The notes under the pieces are model-generated. The model worked only from the letters and a program-made list of their open reading frames with translations, was not told where the DNA came from and ran no database searches. Positions 20,467-29,965 of a stretch of DNA of 64,000 bases are shown one piece after another. Each line of letters opens with the position of its first letter. Within the stretch, counting starts at the first letter, position 1. This DNA comes from Mesorhizobium sp. CU3 (GTDB lineage Bacteria; Pseudomonadota; Alphaproteobacteria; Rhizobiales; Rhizobiaceae). The stretch is from assembly GCF_006442965.1 (NCBI RefSeq), contig NZ_VFWX01000005.1, forward strand, positions 186,001 through 250,000, written 5' to 3'. The position numbers and the translations under genes were made by a program.

Positions 20467-21180
20467 CTACTTTTCGAAGTTCATCACATAGAGCGCGCGC
20501 GAGCGCTCGAGATGCTTGATCATCGCCTTCTCGGCGCCCTCGGCATCCTTTTTCTCGATACGGCCGATGATCTCTTCGTGTTCGGTCAGCGTGAACTTTT
20601 CCTTGCCGGTCCAGATCAGCATCTCGGTGTGATATTCCTTCAGCCAGCCGAGCATGGCTTCGCTGACCGCGACATAGATCGGGTTGCCGGAGATTGCCGC
20701 GATCTGCGTGTGGAAGCGCATATCCGCCGAAATGAAGGCTTCGGCATCGCCGCGCGCGGCTTGCTGCTCGGCGACGGTCGCCTTGAGCCGCTGCACGTCT
20801 TCGGGCGTCGCCTTCTCGGCGGCTTCCCTGACCATGCCGCGCTCGAAGAAGATGCGGGCGGTCTTCAGATGCTCGAGCGTGTCCTTCGACGACGACAGGA
20901 TGATCTTGGCCGCACCGTCGACCTGCTTGATGATCGATTTGGCGGTGAGTTGCAGCACCTTGGCGCGCTCGCCATGCGAGATGGCGACAAGGCCCATATT
21001 GCTTAGCGCCTGCATGGCTTCGCGGATCGCCGGACGGCCGACCTCGAAGCGCTCCATCAATTCGCGCTCGGACGGCATGTCGTCGCCCGGCTGCAGTTCG
21101 CCGCTGGTGATCAGGCGCTTCAGCCTGGCGAAGACTTCATCGGAAAGCTTGCGCCGGACGATCGGTTCCGAACGGTTCAT
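20467..21180 (-). CDS. NanR-like FCD-domain GntR regulator (second copy)
   Basis: This is a 237-residue GntR/FadR-family regulator. The winged helix (residues 10-75) contains MPSERELMERFEVGRPAIREA-type recognition residues and the NanR-branch signature ISHGERAKV. The FCD domain has DMRFHTQIAAISGNP and later His residues that usually bind a metal and ligand. It is 3 bases from the convergent apnL stop and diverges from the oiaX operon. E. coli NanR binds GGTATA repeats, and four promoters here carry GGTATA-type boxes, so this is the likely apiose-pathway regulator. The inducer may be a pathway intermediate. Confidence 0.88.
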   Translation of the reverse strand: MNRSEPIVRRKLSDEVFARLKRLITSGELQPGDDMPSERELMERFEVGRPAIREAMQALSNMGLVAISHGERAKVLQLTAKSIIKQVDGAAKIILSSSKDTLEHLKTARIFFERGMVREAAEKATPEDVQRLKATVAEQQAARGDAEAFISADMRFHTQIAAISGNPIYVAVSEAMLGWLKEYHTEMLIWTGKEKFTLTEHEEIIGRIEKKDAEGAEKAMIKHLERSRALYVMNFEK

Positions 21181-21289
21181 CGCCGCGAATCACTCCCTTG
21201 ACCCAGCCCTAATCTAGCACCGCGACTTCGATTACCGGAATGCCCGTCGCGCTTCGAACCGGGTCGGATATTGCTTGCAATGCTTATGT

Positions 21290-21303
21290 ACTCATTATAC
21301 CAG
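21290..21303. promoter_or_regulatory. GGTATA-type operator before oiaX operon
   Basis: The 14 bases actcattataccag are identical to 13070-13083. They lie 50 bases before the oiaX start in the 172-base region between oiaX and the divergent regulator gene, so one site could control both. Confidence 0.6.
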
Positions 21304-21352
21304 ATTTCGAGCGCAGGGAATTCATTTCCCGCCTTTTTGACTGGGCAGCCGG

Positions 21353-22603
21353 ATGATCACCCTCACCTATCGTATCGAGACCTCGGGCAGCATCGAAGCG
21401 ATGGCGGCCAAGATCGCCAGCGACCAGTCGACGGGCACCTTCGTCGCACTGCCCGGGGAAACCGAGGAGTTGAAGGCACGGGTGGCGGCTCGCGTGCTGG
21501 AGATCCGACATCTGCCGGACGCCGCGCAGCCTTCGATCCCTGAGGCCGGCCCCGGCCCCTTCAAGCGTGCCGATGTCGACATCGCCTTTCCGTTCGACGC
21601 CATCGGCACCGATCTCGCGGCACTGATGACGATCGCTATCGGCGGGACCTATTCGATCAGAGGCTTTTCCGGCATCCGGGTCGTCGACATGAAGCTGCCG
21701 GACGAATTCCGGGGCGCCCATCCCGGCCCGCAATTCGGCGTTCCCGGCAGCCGTCGGCTGACCGGCGTCGAAGGCCGCCCGATCATCGGCACCATCGTCA
21801 AACCGGCGCTGGGGCTCAGGCCGCCCGAGACCGCCGCCATGGTGGGCGAGTTGATCGAGGCCGGCGTCGACTTCATCAAGGACGACGAGAAGCTGATGAG
21901 CCCGGCCTACTCGCCGCTGCCGGAGCGGATGAAGGCGATCATGCCGCTGATCCTCGATCACGAGCAGAAGACCGGCAAGAAGGTGATGTATGCCTTCGGC
22001 ATCTCGCATGCCGATCCCGACGTGATGATGCGCAACCACGACATCGTGCTAGAGGCCGGCGGCAATTGCGCGGTCATCAACATCAACTCCATCGGCTTCG
22101 GCGGCATGGCTTACCTCAGGAAGCGCTCGGGCCTGGTGCTGCACGCGCATCGCAACGGCTGGGACATCCTCACCCGCCATCCCGGCCTCGGCATGGATTT
22201 TAGGGTCTGGCAGCAGTTCTGGCGGCTGCTCGGCGTCGACCAGTTCCAGATCAACGGCATCGCCTCGAAATATTGGGAACCGGACGCCTCCTTCGTCCGC
22301 TCCTTCGAGGCAGTGACGACGCCGCTGTTCTCGCCGGCCGATTGCGCGCTGCCGGTCGCGGGTTCGGGCCAATGGGGCGGCCAGGCGCCGGAGACCTATG
22401 AGCGCACGGGACGCACGGTCGACCTGCTCTATCTCTGCGGCGGCGGCATCGTCAGCCACCCTGACGGGCCCGGCGCCGGCGTGCGTGCCGTGCAGCAGGC
22501 CTGGCAGGCGGCGGTCGAAGGCATTCCGCTTGCGGACTTCGCCAGGAGCCATCCCGAACTGGCGCGCTCGATCGAAAAGTTCGGCGACGGCAAGGCGGCC
22601 TGA
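21353..22603 (+). CDS. oiaX: RuBisCO-like protein, 3-oxo-isoapionate-4-phosphate decarboxylase/transcarboxylase (OiaX-like)
   Basis: This is a 416-residue form IV RuBisCO-like protein. The RuBisCO large-chain barrel motifs are visible: KPALGL (Lys150, matching Lys175 of RuBisCO, but Ala152 where true RuBisCO has Lys177), the carbamylated-Lys/metal motif DFIKDDE (Lys176, Asp178, Glu179), HAHRNG, and the phosphate-binding CGGGIVSHPDG. The loss of Lys177 rules out CO2 fixation in the usual way. With OiaK two bases downstream, the expected reaction converts 3-oxo-isoapionate 4-phosphate to L-erythrulose 1-phosphate. It opens the operon behind a GGTATA box. Decarboxylase versus transcarboxylase/hydrolase mechanism cannot be told from sequence. 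Confidence 0.8.
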   Translation: MITLTYRIETSGSIEAMAAKIASDQSTGTFVALPGETEELKARVAARVLEIRHLPDAAQPSIPEAGPGPFKRADVDIAFPFDAIGTDLAALMTIAIGGTYSIRGFSGIRVVDMKLPDEFRGAHPGPQFGVPGSRRLTGVEGRPIIGTIVKPALGLRPPETAAMVGELIEAGVDFIKDDEKLMSPAYSPLPERMKAIMPLILDHEQKTGKKVMYAFGISHADPDVMMRNHDIVLEAGGNCAVININSIGFGGMAYLRKRSGLVLHAHRNGWDILTRHPGLGMDFRVWQQFWRLLGVDQFQINGIASKYWEPDASFVRSFEAVTTPLFSPADCALPVAGSGQWGGQAPETYERTGRTVDLLYLCGGGIVSHPDGPGAGVRAVQQAWQAAVEGIPLADFARSHPELARSIEKFGDGKAA

Positions 22604-22605
22604 AG

Positions 22606-23940
22606 ATGCAGGACCTGCTCCTCAGCTATTACGGCGACGACCTCACCGGCTCGACCGACGTGATGGAGGCGCTGGAACTCGGCGGCGTGCCGACCGTGCT
22701 TTTCATGCGCAAGCCGGATGCCGGCCTGCTTCAGCGTTTCGCCCATTGCCGCGCCGTCGGGCTCGCCGGCACCAGCCGAAGCGAGTCCCCGCAATGGATG
22801 GACACGCATCTCAACGATGCTTTCGGCTGGCTGAAGGCGCTTCAAGCCCAACTCTGCCACTACAAAGTCTGCTCGACCTTCGATTCCAGCCCGACGATCG
22901 GCAGCATCGGCAGGGCGATCGAGATCGGCCGCTCCGTCTTCGCCCAGGAAAGCGTGCCGCTGGTGGTCGGCGCGCCGCAGCTCAAGCGCTACACCGCCTT
23001 CGGCCACCTCTTCGCCGCCTATCGCGACCGCTACTATCGCATCGACCGCCACCCGGTGATGAGCCGTCACCCGGCGACGCCGATGGACGAGGCCGACCTG
23101 CTCGTCCACCTGTCGCGACAGACCGGGCTTGCCTCCGGATTGCTCGATCTGGCGACGCTGCGCTCCCCCGACCGGTCGGCGACATTCGACAGGCTGGCGG
23201 CCGAGGGCGCTGCGATCGTGCTGATCGATGTCGACAGCCCCGAGACCCAGGCGCTGGCCGGCAAGGAGATCTGGCGCAGCCGCAAGCCCGGCGGCTATTT
23301 CGTCGTCGGCTCCTCCGGCATCGAATATGCACTGCTCGCCGAATGGAAAGACAGTGAGGCTTCGGACGCGAATAGCCGGTTCGAGCCTCCGGGTTCCGCC
23401 GGGCGCATCGCGGTGGTGTCGGGCAGTTGCTCGCCGACGACCGAGCGGCAGATCCGGCATGCGATGAGCGACGGTTTCGACGGCATCGAGGTCAACCCGG
23501 TCGAGCTCGTGTCGGAGCATTCCGGCAAGGCGATCGCAAAGGCGGTCGCCGCCGGCAGGGCCAGCCTCGAAGCGGGGCGAAGTGTCATCCTCTACACCGC
23601 GCTTGGGCCCACGGCCGATCGCGGCGCCGAGATCGACCGCCAGGAAGGCGCGCGTCACAAACTCGGCCGCGGCCTTGGTGAACTGCTGCGCGAACTCACC
23701 ATCGCGCAGCAATTGAAGCGCGTGATCATCGCGGGCGGTGACACTTCCAGCCATGCGCTGGGACAGATGGGGGTCGATGCGCTGACGGTCAGGATGCCGC
23801 TGCCGGCGTCGCCCGGCTCGCCGCTCTGCGTCGCCCATTCCAGCTTCGGGGCGATCGACGGGCTGGAGGTCGCGCTGAAAGGCGGGCAGGTCGGGACCGA
23901 CCGCTATTTCTCAGCCATCCGTGACGGTCTCAGCGGTTGA
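22606..23940 (+). CDS. oiaK: 3-oxo-isoapionate kinase (OiaK-like, four-carbon acid sugar kinase family DUF1537)
   Basis: This is a 444-residue ATP-dependent kinase of the DUF1537 family. The N-terminal substrate domain starts YYGDDLTGSTDVMEALEL and has STFDSSPTIGSIGRAIEIG. The C-terminal nucleotide domain has VSGSCSPTTERQI, AGGDTSSHAL and a final LKGGQVGTDRYF. DUF1537 kinases work on four- and five-carbon acid sugars; beside a RuBisCO-like OiaX the expected reaction is 4-phosphorylation of 3-oxo-isoapionate. It begins two bases after oiaX, consistent with one operon. Confidence 0.82.
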   Translation: MQDLLLSYYGDDLTGSTDVMEALELGGVPTVLFMRKPDAGLLQRFAHCRAVGLAGTSRSESPQWMDTHLNDAFGWLKALQAQLCHYKVCSTFDSSPTIGSIGRAIEIGRSVFAQESVPLVVGAPQLKRYTAFGHLFAAYRDRYYRIDRHPVMSRHPATPMDEADLLVHLSRQTGLASGLLDLATLRSPDRSATFDRLAAEGAAIVLIDVDSPETQALAGKEIWRSRKPGGYFVVGSSGIEYALLAEWKDSEASDANSRFEPPGSAGRIAVVSGSCSPTTERQIRHAMSDGFDGIEVNPVELVSEHSGKAIAKAVAAGRASLEAGRSVILYTALGPTADRGAEIDRQEGARHKLGRGLGELLRELTIAQQLKRVIIAGGDTSSHALGQMGVDALTVRMPLPASPGSPLCVAHSSFGAIDGLEVALKGGQVGTDRYFSAIRDGLSG

Positions 23941-23995
23941 CTGCGCCGTGCCGCACCCGCCCGCATTCGGCTCGCTGCCGCCAAAGGACTGATCG

Positions 23996-24760
23996 ATGAC
24001 ACAGCCTCAAATCTGGATCGGCACCAGTTGGAAGATGAACAAGACGCTTGCCGAGGCGCGCGCCTTCGCCGGTGGGCTGCTTGCCGGCCCGCAAGGCGAT
24101 CCGCGCATCCAGCGCTTCGTCATCCCGCCCTTCACCGCGGCCCGCGAGGTCAAGGCGATGCTTGAGGGCACATCCGTCAAGGTCGGCGCGCAGAACATGC
24201 ATTGGGCCGACGAGGGCGCCTGGACCGGCGAGATCTCGCCGGTGATGTTGAGGGATTGCAACCTCGACATGGTCGAGCTCGGCCATTCCGAGCGCCGCGA
24301 GCACTTTGGCGAGACCGACGAGACGGTCGGCCGCAAGACCGAAGCCGCTGTGCGCCACGGCCTCGTTCCGCTGATCTGCATCGGCGAGACGTTTGCCGAG
24401 CGCGAGGCCGGCCGCGCCCGCGAGGTGCTCGACCGGCAGGTGCGAGGCGCTTTGTCGAAGCTTTCGGCCGCACAGAAGAGCGCGCCGATCCTGTTCGCTT
24501 ACGAGCCGGTCTGGGCGATCGGGGTCAACGGCATTCCGGCGAGTTCGGACTATGCCGAGGCCCGCCAGGCGGAGATCATCGCGACTGCCGAGCACGTGCT
24601 CGGGCGTCGCATCCCCTGCCTCTATGGCGGTTCGGTCAATCCAGACAATTGCGCCGAACTCATCCAATGCCCGCACATCGACGGGTTGTTCATCGGACGC
24701 GCCGCATGGGTCGTCGAGGGCTATCTCGACATCCTGTCCAGATGCGCCGCCAAACTCTAG
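23996..24760 (+). CDS. lerI: L-erythrulose-1-phosphate isomerase (LerI/EryH, triosephosphate isomerase family)
   Basis: This is a 254-residue TIM-family protein. Lys13, His97 (LGHSERR) and the catalytic Glu170 (YEPVWAIG) are in place. However, the N-terminal motif reads GTSWKMNK, with Ser where glycolytic TIM has Asn. That change and the context point to the erythrulose branch (EryH of Brucella, LerI): L-erythrulose 1-phosphate to D-erythrulose 4-phosphate, the step after OiaX. It follows oiaK by 55 bases. A housekeeping TpiA is unlikely here, though dual use cannot be excluded. Confidence 0.8.
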   Translation: MTQPQIWIGTSWKMNKTLAEARAFAGGLLAGPQGDPRIQRFVIPPFTAAREVKAMLEGTSVKVGAQNMHWADEGAWTGEISPVMLRDCNLDMVELGHSERREHFGETDETVGRKTEAAVRHGLVPLICIGETFAEREAGRAREVLDRQVRGALSKLSAAQKSAPILFAYEPVWAIGVNGIPASSDYAEARQAEIIATAEHVLGRRIPCLYGGSVNPDNCAELIQCPHIDGLFIGRAAWVVEGYLDILSRCAAKL

Positions 24761-24761
24761 T

Positions 24762-24862
24762 GCGGTTCGCCGTTTCACGGAAACGGCGAACCGCTCTATC
24801 TACTTGTTTTGTCGCAATTTCCGGACGGAAAGCCGCTCACACTTTTCCTGGAATTGCTTTAG
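24762..24862. repeat. RIME-like intergenic palindromic repeat, copy 1
   Basis: This 101-base element starts with a near-perfect hairpin (gcggttcgccgtttc / gaaacggcgaaccgc) and ends in cttttcctggaattgcttt. A second copy of the same length lies at 55209-55309 with the same order of blocks. It fills the gap between lerI and derI. Elements of this kind are dispersed in Rhizobiales genomes (RIME type); the class name is from memory. The hairpin may tune message processing between the two isomerases. Confidence 0.75.
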
Positions 24863-24875
24863 AAGGAGACGTTTC

Positions 24876-25331
24876 ATGAAGCTCGCGGTAGCAGGCGACA
24901 GCGCCGGCGAAGGCCTGGCGAAAATCCTCGCCGACCACCTGAAGGACAAGCATGAGGTATCGGAAGTATCGCGCACCGAGGCTGGCCCCGATCCGTTCTA
25001 CGCCAACCTTTCAGACCGGGTGGCGAGCGATCTGCTGGCCGGCAAGTATGACCGCGCCATCCTGATCTGCGGCACCGGCATCGGCGTCTGTATCTCGGCC
25101 AACAAGGTGCCCGGCATCCGTGCGGCGCTGACCCACGACACCTATTCGGCCGAGCGCGCGGCGCTGTCGAACAACGCCCAGATCATCACCATGGGCGCGC
25201 GCGTGATCGGGCCGGAGCTGGCGAAGTCGATCGCCGATGCGTTTCTGAAGGAGACATTCGATCCGCAAGGAAGATCGGCCGGCAACGTCGCCGCCATCGA
25301 CCAGGTCGACGCCAAGTACAACGCCCGCTGA
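24876..25331 (+). CDS. derI: D-erythrulose-4-phosphate isomerase (DerI/EryI, RpiB/LacA family)
   Basis: This 151-residue protein belongs to the RpiB family of sugar-phosphate isomerases. It has the catalytic Cys65 in [30 protein letters not shown], and TMGARVIG. In the EryI/DerI branch it converts D-erythrulose 4-phosphate to D-erythrose 4-phosphate, which enters the pentose phosphate pathway. The start at 24876 follows agaaggagac. Upstream in-frame codons run through the repeat and are not part of the protein. It completes the chain OiaK-OiaX-LerI-DerI. Confidence 0.85.
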   Translation: MKLAVAGDSAGEGLAKILADHLKDKHEVSEVSRTEAGPDPFYANLSDRVASDLLAGKYDRAILICGTGIGVCISANKVPGIRAALTHDTYSAERAALSNNAQIITMGARVIGPELAKSIADAFLKETFDPQGRSAGNVAAIDQVDAKYNAR

Positions 25332-25441
25332 GCCTTCGACACTCCCCGCTTCGCGGCCTTAGCTGGACCAGGAGAACAAGGTTTCCCCGCCGCCGCGAAA
25401 CGCTTTAGTCTTGCGGCTTAGGACGATGCAGGGAGATGCGA

Positions 25442-26449
25442 ATGAGCCTGACGCAGAAGCTGATCAATGACGGCAATGCGGCGGTCGACGAAATGCTGGT
25501 CGGCATCATGGCTGCGCATCCGGACCATCTCCGCCGCCCGGACAACGCCCCGCGCGCGGTCGTCGCCAGACACGGCCCGCGACCCGGCAAGGTGGCGCTG
25601 ATCATCGGCGGCGGCTCAGGCCATGAGCCGACCTTCCTGGGCTATATCGGCAGGGGCCTGGCGGATGCGGCCGCGATCGGCAACGTCTTCGCCTCGCCGC
25701 CGCCGCAGCCGGCAGTCGACGCGGCGATGGCCGCGAGCGGCGGCGCCGGCGTCCTGTTCATGTATGGCAACTATGCCGGCGACGTGATGAACTTCGACAT
25801 GGCCGCCGAGTTGCTGGAGATGGAAGGCATCGAGGCACGCACGGTGCTGACCACCGACGACATCGCGTCGGCGCCGCGCGACCAAAGGCAAAAGCGACGC
25901 GGCGTGGCCGGCAACGTGTTCATCTTCAAGGCCGCGGGCGCGGCCGCCGACATGATGATGTCGCTGGACGAGGTGGAGCGGATCGCCCGCCACGCCAACG
26001 ACCGCACCTTCACCATGGGGGTGGCGCTGTCGTCCTGTTCGTTGCCGCAGACGCGCAAGCCCAGCTTCGATCTTCCTGTCGGCGAGATGGAGATCGGCAT
26101 GGGCATCCATGGCGAGCCCGGCGTGCGGCGCGGGCCATTGCGTCCGGCCAACGACGTCGCCGACGAAATCATGGACGCGATCCTGGCGGAAATGAAGGCG
26201 CCGGCCGGCGATCGCGTCGCGGTGCTGGTCAACTCGCTCGGCGCGACACCGCTGATGGAGCTCTACATCCTGAACGCCCGGATCGCGGAGCGCCTGAAGG
26301 CCGCCGGGCTGGTCGTCCACAAGACGCTTGTCGGCCCCTATTGCACGTCGCTCGACATGGCCGGAGCCTCGATCACCATCATGCATCTCGACGACGAACT
26401 GCAACGCATGATCGACCATCCCTGCGACTGCGCCATGTTCCGGAGCTGA
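25442..26449 (+). CDS. DhaK-type ketose kinase subunit, candidate L-erythrulose kinase
   Basis: This is a 335-residue DhaK-family protein. It has GGGSGHEPTFLGYIG near residue 56, GNYAGDVMNFDMA near 109 and His223 in GMGIHGEPG, which matches the His that binds dihydroxyacetone covalently in DhaK. I chose ATG 25442 because gggag lies 6 bases upstream; ATG 25436 is adjacent to it. The gene is paired with the DhaL gene 5 bases later. No DhaM/PTS phosphoryl donor is seen, so ATP use is likely. In this island the expected substrate is L-erythrulose made by the OiaC-like enzyme; dihydroxyacetone is the alternative. Confidence 0.85.
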   Translation: MSLTQKLINDGNAAVDEMLVGIMAAHPDHLRRPDNAPRAVVARHGPRPGKVALIIGGGSGHEPTFLGYIGRGLADAAAIGNVFASPPPQPAVDAAMAASGGAGVLFMYGNYAGDVMNFDMAAELLEMEGIEARTVLTTDDIASAPRDQRQKRRGVAGNVFIFKAAGAAADMMMSLDEVERIARHANDRTFTMGVALSSCSLPQTRKPSFDLPVGEMEIGMGIHGEPGVRRGPLRPANDVADEIMDAILAEMKAPAGDRVAVLVNSLGATPLMELYILNARIAERLKAAGLVVHKTLVGPYCTSLDMAGASITIMHLDDELQRMIDHPCDCAMFRS

Positions 26450-26454
26450 ACGCG

Positions 26455-27063
26455 ATGGAGTTCTCGACCACGGATCTGAGAGCCCTTTTCGACGCATTCT
26501 CCGCGCGGATGGCGACAGAGCGCGACAGGCTCTGCGCGCTCGACGGGGTGATTGGCGACGCCGATCACGGCATCGCCATGGAACAAGGCATGAAGGCCGC
26601 GGCCGACGCGGCGCAAGCGACCGAAGGCACGCTGCAGGATGTCTTCAACGCCGCCGCCAAAGGCTTCCTCAACGCGGTCGGCGCCTCCTCGGGGCCGCTT
26701 TACGCGACCGCGCTTCTGCGCGCCGGCAAGGCGGCGGGTCCGCGCGCATCGATGCCGAGGGCCGAGTTGCGAGCCGTCATTGCGGCGATGCGCGACGGCA
26801 TCGTCCAGCGCGGCAAGGCCGAACCCGGCCAGAAGACAATGCTCGATGCCTGGGGGCCGGCGGCGGACGCCGCGGTCGACGGTCGCGATGCCGATGCCAT
26901 CGTCGCCGCGGCCCGGCAGGGCGCGGAAGCGACACGCGACATGGTCGCAACACTCGGCCGCGCCGCACGTCTCGGCGAGCGCTCCCTGGGCCATCCGGAT
27001 CCAGGCTCGATTTCGGCCGCCATGCTGGTCGAGGAAATCTGCACTGCCATGAAAGCCGCTTGA
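26455..27063 (+). CDS. DhaL-type ATP-binding kinase subunit
   Basis: This 202-residue Dak2/DhaL-domain protein carries the Mg-nucleotide motif GDADHG at residues 34-39 with Asp30 before it, and the phosphate loop around GASSGPLYATAL. DhaL binds the nucleotide and works with DhaK to phosphorylate dihydroxyacetone-like ketoses. The start at 26455 gives a normal family length; a longer frame to 26341 only overlaps dhaK. It is the last gene of the sugar island and converges with tssH at 27140. Confidence 0.85.
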   Translation: MEFSTTDLRALFDAFSARMATERDRLCALDGVIGDADHGIAMEQGMKAAADAAQATEGTLQDVFNAAAKGFLNAVGASSGPLYATALLRAGKAAGPRASMPRAELRAVIAAMRDGIVQRGKAEPGQKTMLDAWGPAADAAVDGRDADAIVAAARQGAEATRDMVATLGRAARLGERSLGHPDPGSISAAMLVEEICTAMKAA

Positions 27064-27139
27064 CCCCGCTGATTCCCCGCCGCGCGCCAGTCGCGCGACA
27101 GGGACAACCGGCGTATGCGGCGAGCCTCAGGGATAGATT

Positions 27140-29965
27140 CTACTCGAACGAGTAGGTAAATCCTTCCGGCGAGGCGCCGACGGTGACTTTCGTCATCTTC
27201 TTGCCCTCGAGCGAGCGGTTGAGCACGCCGCGGCTCAGTTCCGGCAGCAGCGTGTTGGTCAGGATGGCGTCGATCATGCGTCCGCCGGATTCGATCTCGG
27301 TGCAGCGCGCCTTGACCAGATCCATCACGCCTTCGCCGATGACCAGCTCGGCATCGTTGGTTGCCCTGAGCCGGCGCGCGATCTTGCCGAACTGATGCCC
27401 GGCGATCGCCTCGATCATCGCATCCGACAACGGATAGTAGGGGATCGTCACCACGCGACCGAGGAAAGCGGCAGGAAATACCTTTAACAGCGGCCCACGC
27501 AAGGCCGTGTCCAGATCGTCGATCCCGGTGCGCACCGTGCCGTTCTTTGTCCGGTCCATGATGACGTCGGAGCCGACATTCGAGGTGAGCAGGATCAGCG
27601 TGTTCTTGAAGTCGATGCGCCGGCCCTCGCTGTCGTCCATCATGCCCTTGTCGAAGACCTGGAAGAAGATCTCGTGCACGTCGGGATGCGCCTTCTCGAC
27701 CTCGTCGAGCAGGATCACCGAATAGGGTTTCCTGCGAACCGCCTCGGTCAGGATGCCGCCCTTGCCGTAGCCGACATAGCCGGGCGGCGCGCCCTTCAGC
27801 GTCGAGACGGTGTGCGCTTCCTGGAATTCCGACATGTTGATCGAGATCAGGTTCTGTTCGCCGCCGTAAAGCGTCTCGGCCAGCGCCAGCGCGGTCTCGG
27901 TCTTGCCGACGCCGGAGGGGCCGCAAAGCAGGAACACGCCGACCGGCTTTTCGGGCGCGCCGAGGCCGGCGCGGCTGGTCTGGACGCGTTTGGCGATCAT
28001 TTCCATGGCATGGTCCTGACCGACCACGCGTTCGGAAAGGGTGCCCGCAAGTTTAAGCGCCTTCTCGGTCTGGCTGGACAGCATGCGTCCGGTCGGGATG
28101 CCGGTCCAGTCCTGGACGACGGCAGCGACCGCGTTGCGGTCGACCGACGGCAGGATCAGCGGCGTCTCGCCCTGGGCCGCGGCGAGTTCCGCCATCAATT
28201 CGCGCAGCCGCGCCAGGTCGGCGGCCGCTTCGTCCGTCGGCTCGGCGGAAGCCGTTTCGGCCTTTGGCGCCTTGGCCCCCTTGGCTTTGGAATCCTTGGC
28301 TTTCCTGGTGTCGCCGGCCTTGCTTTCCGCTGGCTTTTCGGTCGGTTTCTGCTCGGGCGCCTTTGCTGTGCCCTCCGCGCCGTGTGCGTCCGCAGCGGCC
28401 TCTTCAGCCGCCTCATCGAGCGGCACGCCCTCGCCGCGCAGCTTGGCGCGCAGGTCGAGGATCTCGGCGACCAACGCCTTCTCCCGATCCCAGCGCGCCT
28501 GGGCCGCCGCGAGCGTGGTCTCGGTTTCCGCCAAGCCGGCTTCTACGCGCGCCTGCCGGTCGGCGACGTCGATGCCGATCGCCGCCTCGCGGCCGATGAT
28601 GCCTTGCTCGACCTCGAACGCCTGGCGCCGGCGCAGAATGTCCTCGACTTCGGCCGGCGTCGCATGCTGCGATACGGCGACGCGGGCACAGGCGGTGTCA
28701 AGCAGGCTGACGGCCTTGTCCGGCAATTGCCGTGCCGGGATATAGCGGTGCGAAAGCGAGACCGCGGCCTCGATCGCCTCGTCCAGGATCTGCACCTTAT
28801 GGTGCTGCTCCAGGACGCCGGCGACGCCGCGCAGCATCAGCACGGCCACCGCTTCGGTGGGCTCGTCGATCTTGACCACCTGGAAGCGGCGGGTCAGCGC
28901 CGGGTCCTTTTCGATGTGCTGCTTGTATTCGGCCCAGGTGGTGGCGGCGATGGTTCGCAATTCGCCACGCGCCAGCGCCGGCTTCAACAGATTGGCGGCG
29001 TCGCCGGTGCCGGCCGCGCCGCCGGCGCCGATCAGCGTGTGCGCCTCGTCGATGAACAGGATGATGGGCACTTCGGAGGCCTGGACCTCGTCAATGACGG
29101 CCTTCAGCCGCTTCTCGAACTCGCCCTTGACGCTGGCGCCCGCCTGCATCAGCCCGACATCGAGCATGCGCACGCTGACGTTTTGAAGCGTCGGCGGCAC
29201 GTCTCCCTGGGCAATGCGCAGCGCAAAGCCCTCGACTGCCGCCGTCTTACCGACGCCGGCCTCGCCCGTGAGGATCGGGTTGTTTTGCCGGCGGCGCATC
29301 AGGATATCGACGATCTGCCTTATCTCCGGATCACGGCCGACGACCGGATCGATCTTGCCGTCGCGGGCGCGCTGGGTGAGGTCGGTGGCGTATTTCGCCA
29401 GCGCCGAATCCCCGCCCGGGCCGCGTTTCATCTGCGTCTCGGCGGCTGCCGCGGCAGGAGGTGAGCCGGCTTCGAGCGAGCCTTCCGTTACGTCAGCGAA
29501 GCGGGAAATGACGCCATCGGCGTCGATCTTGTCGAATTCGGCGCTGATTTTCGACACCAGGCCTTCCAGAACCGGCGTCTTCAGGCAGGCCAGCAGAATA
29601 TGGCTGCTGCGCACCTCCTCCACACCGAATTCCAGCGTCGCCAGGTTCCAACCTTCCTGGATGGCGTGGAAGATGTGGTCGGAGAATTCTTCCACCGAAG
29701 TGGCGCCATAGGGCAGCTTGTCGATGGCGCGGGTCATGTCGGCCGTCAGCCGGCTGGCATCCAGCCCGGCATCGGCGATGATCATCTGCACGTCCGAACG
29801 CTCGGACAGCACCAGTTGCTGGATGAAATGGACGAGTTCGACATAGGGATTGCCGCGCAGTTTGGCGGTGTCGGCAGCGGCCTTGAAGGCGCGCACCCCC
29901 GTTGGATTCAGCTTTGCGACCAGTTCCTTGCGCTTGAAACCCTGCGACGCCCGGCGCTGTTCCAT
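27140..29965 (-). CDS. tssH: Type VI secretion ATPase TssH/ClpV with Ala/Lys-rich middle insert
   Basis: This 941-residue AAA+ unfoldase disassembles contracted TssB/TssC sheaths. Residues 1-155 are the Clp N domain. The first AAA domain has Walker A GEAGVGKT (234-241) and Walker B FIDEAHT (304-310); the second has GPSGVGKT (682-689). The coiled-coil middle domain holds an unusual low-complexity insert at about 516-580, rich in Ala, Lys, Glu and Pro. I start at 29965, where gggagca precedes the ATG; the frame opens 13 codons earlier without a ribosome site. It diverges from the structural T6SS operon. Confidence 0.93.
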   Translation of the reverse strand: MEQRRASQGFKRKELVAKLNPTGVRAFKAAADTAKLRGNPYVELVHFIQQLVLSERSDVQMIIADAGLDASRLTADMTRAIDKLPYGATSVEEFSDHIFHAIQEGWNLATLEFGVEEVRSSHILLACLKTPVLEGLVSKISAEFDKIDADGVISRFADVTEGSLEAGSPPAAAAAETQMKRGPGGDSALAKYATDLTQRARDGKIDPVVGRDPEIRQIVDILMRRRQNNPILTGEAGVGKTAAVEGFALRIAQGDVPPTLQNVSVRMLDVGLMQAGASVKGEFEKRLKAVIDEVQASEVPIILFIDEAHTLIGAGGAAGTGDAANLLKPALARGELRTIAATTWAEYKQHIEKDPALTRRFQVVKIDEPTEAVAVLMLRGVAGVLEQHHKVQILDEAIEAAVSLSHRYIPARQLPDKAVSLLDTACARVAVSQHATPAEVEDILRRRQAFEVEQGIIGREAAIGIDVADRQARVEAGLAETETTLAAAQARWDREKALVAEILDLRAKLRGEGVPLDEAAEEAAADAHGAEGTAKAPEQKPTEKPAESKAGDTRKAKDSKAKGAKAPKAETASAEPTDEAAADLARLRELMAELAAAQGETPLILPSVDRNAVAAVVQDWTGIPTGRMLSSQTEKALKLAGTLSERVVGQDHAMEMIAKRVQTSRAGLGAPEKPVGVFLLCGPSGVGKTETALALAETLYGGEQNLISINMSEFQEAHTVSTLKGAPPGYVGYGKGGILTEAVRRKPYSVILLDEVEKAHPDVHEIFFQVFDKGMMDDSEGRRIDFKNTLILLTSNVGSDVIMDRTKNGTVRTGIDDLDTALRGPLLKVFPAAFLGRVVTIPYYPLSDAMIEAIAGHQFGKIARRLRATNDAELVIGEGVMDLVKARCTEIESGGRMIDAILTNTLLPELSRGVLNRSLEGKKMTKVTVGASPEGFTYSFE

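Noticed and set aside
24393..24875. Upstream extension of derI
   Set aside because: The extra codons come from another frame of lerI and from the repeat; a good ribosome site precedes 24876.
27674..29464. 596-codon plus-strand frame inside tssH
   Set aside because: Antisense shadow of ClpV; its Arg/Leu/Gly-rich translation has no recognisable domain.
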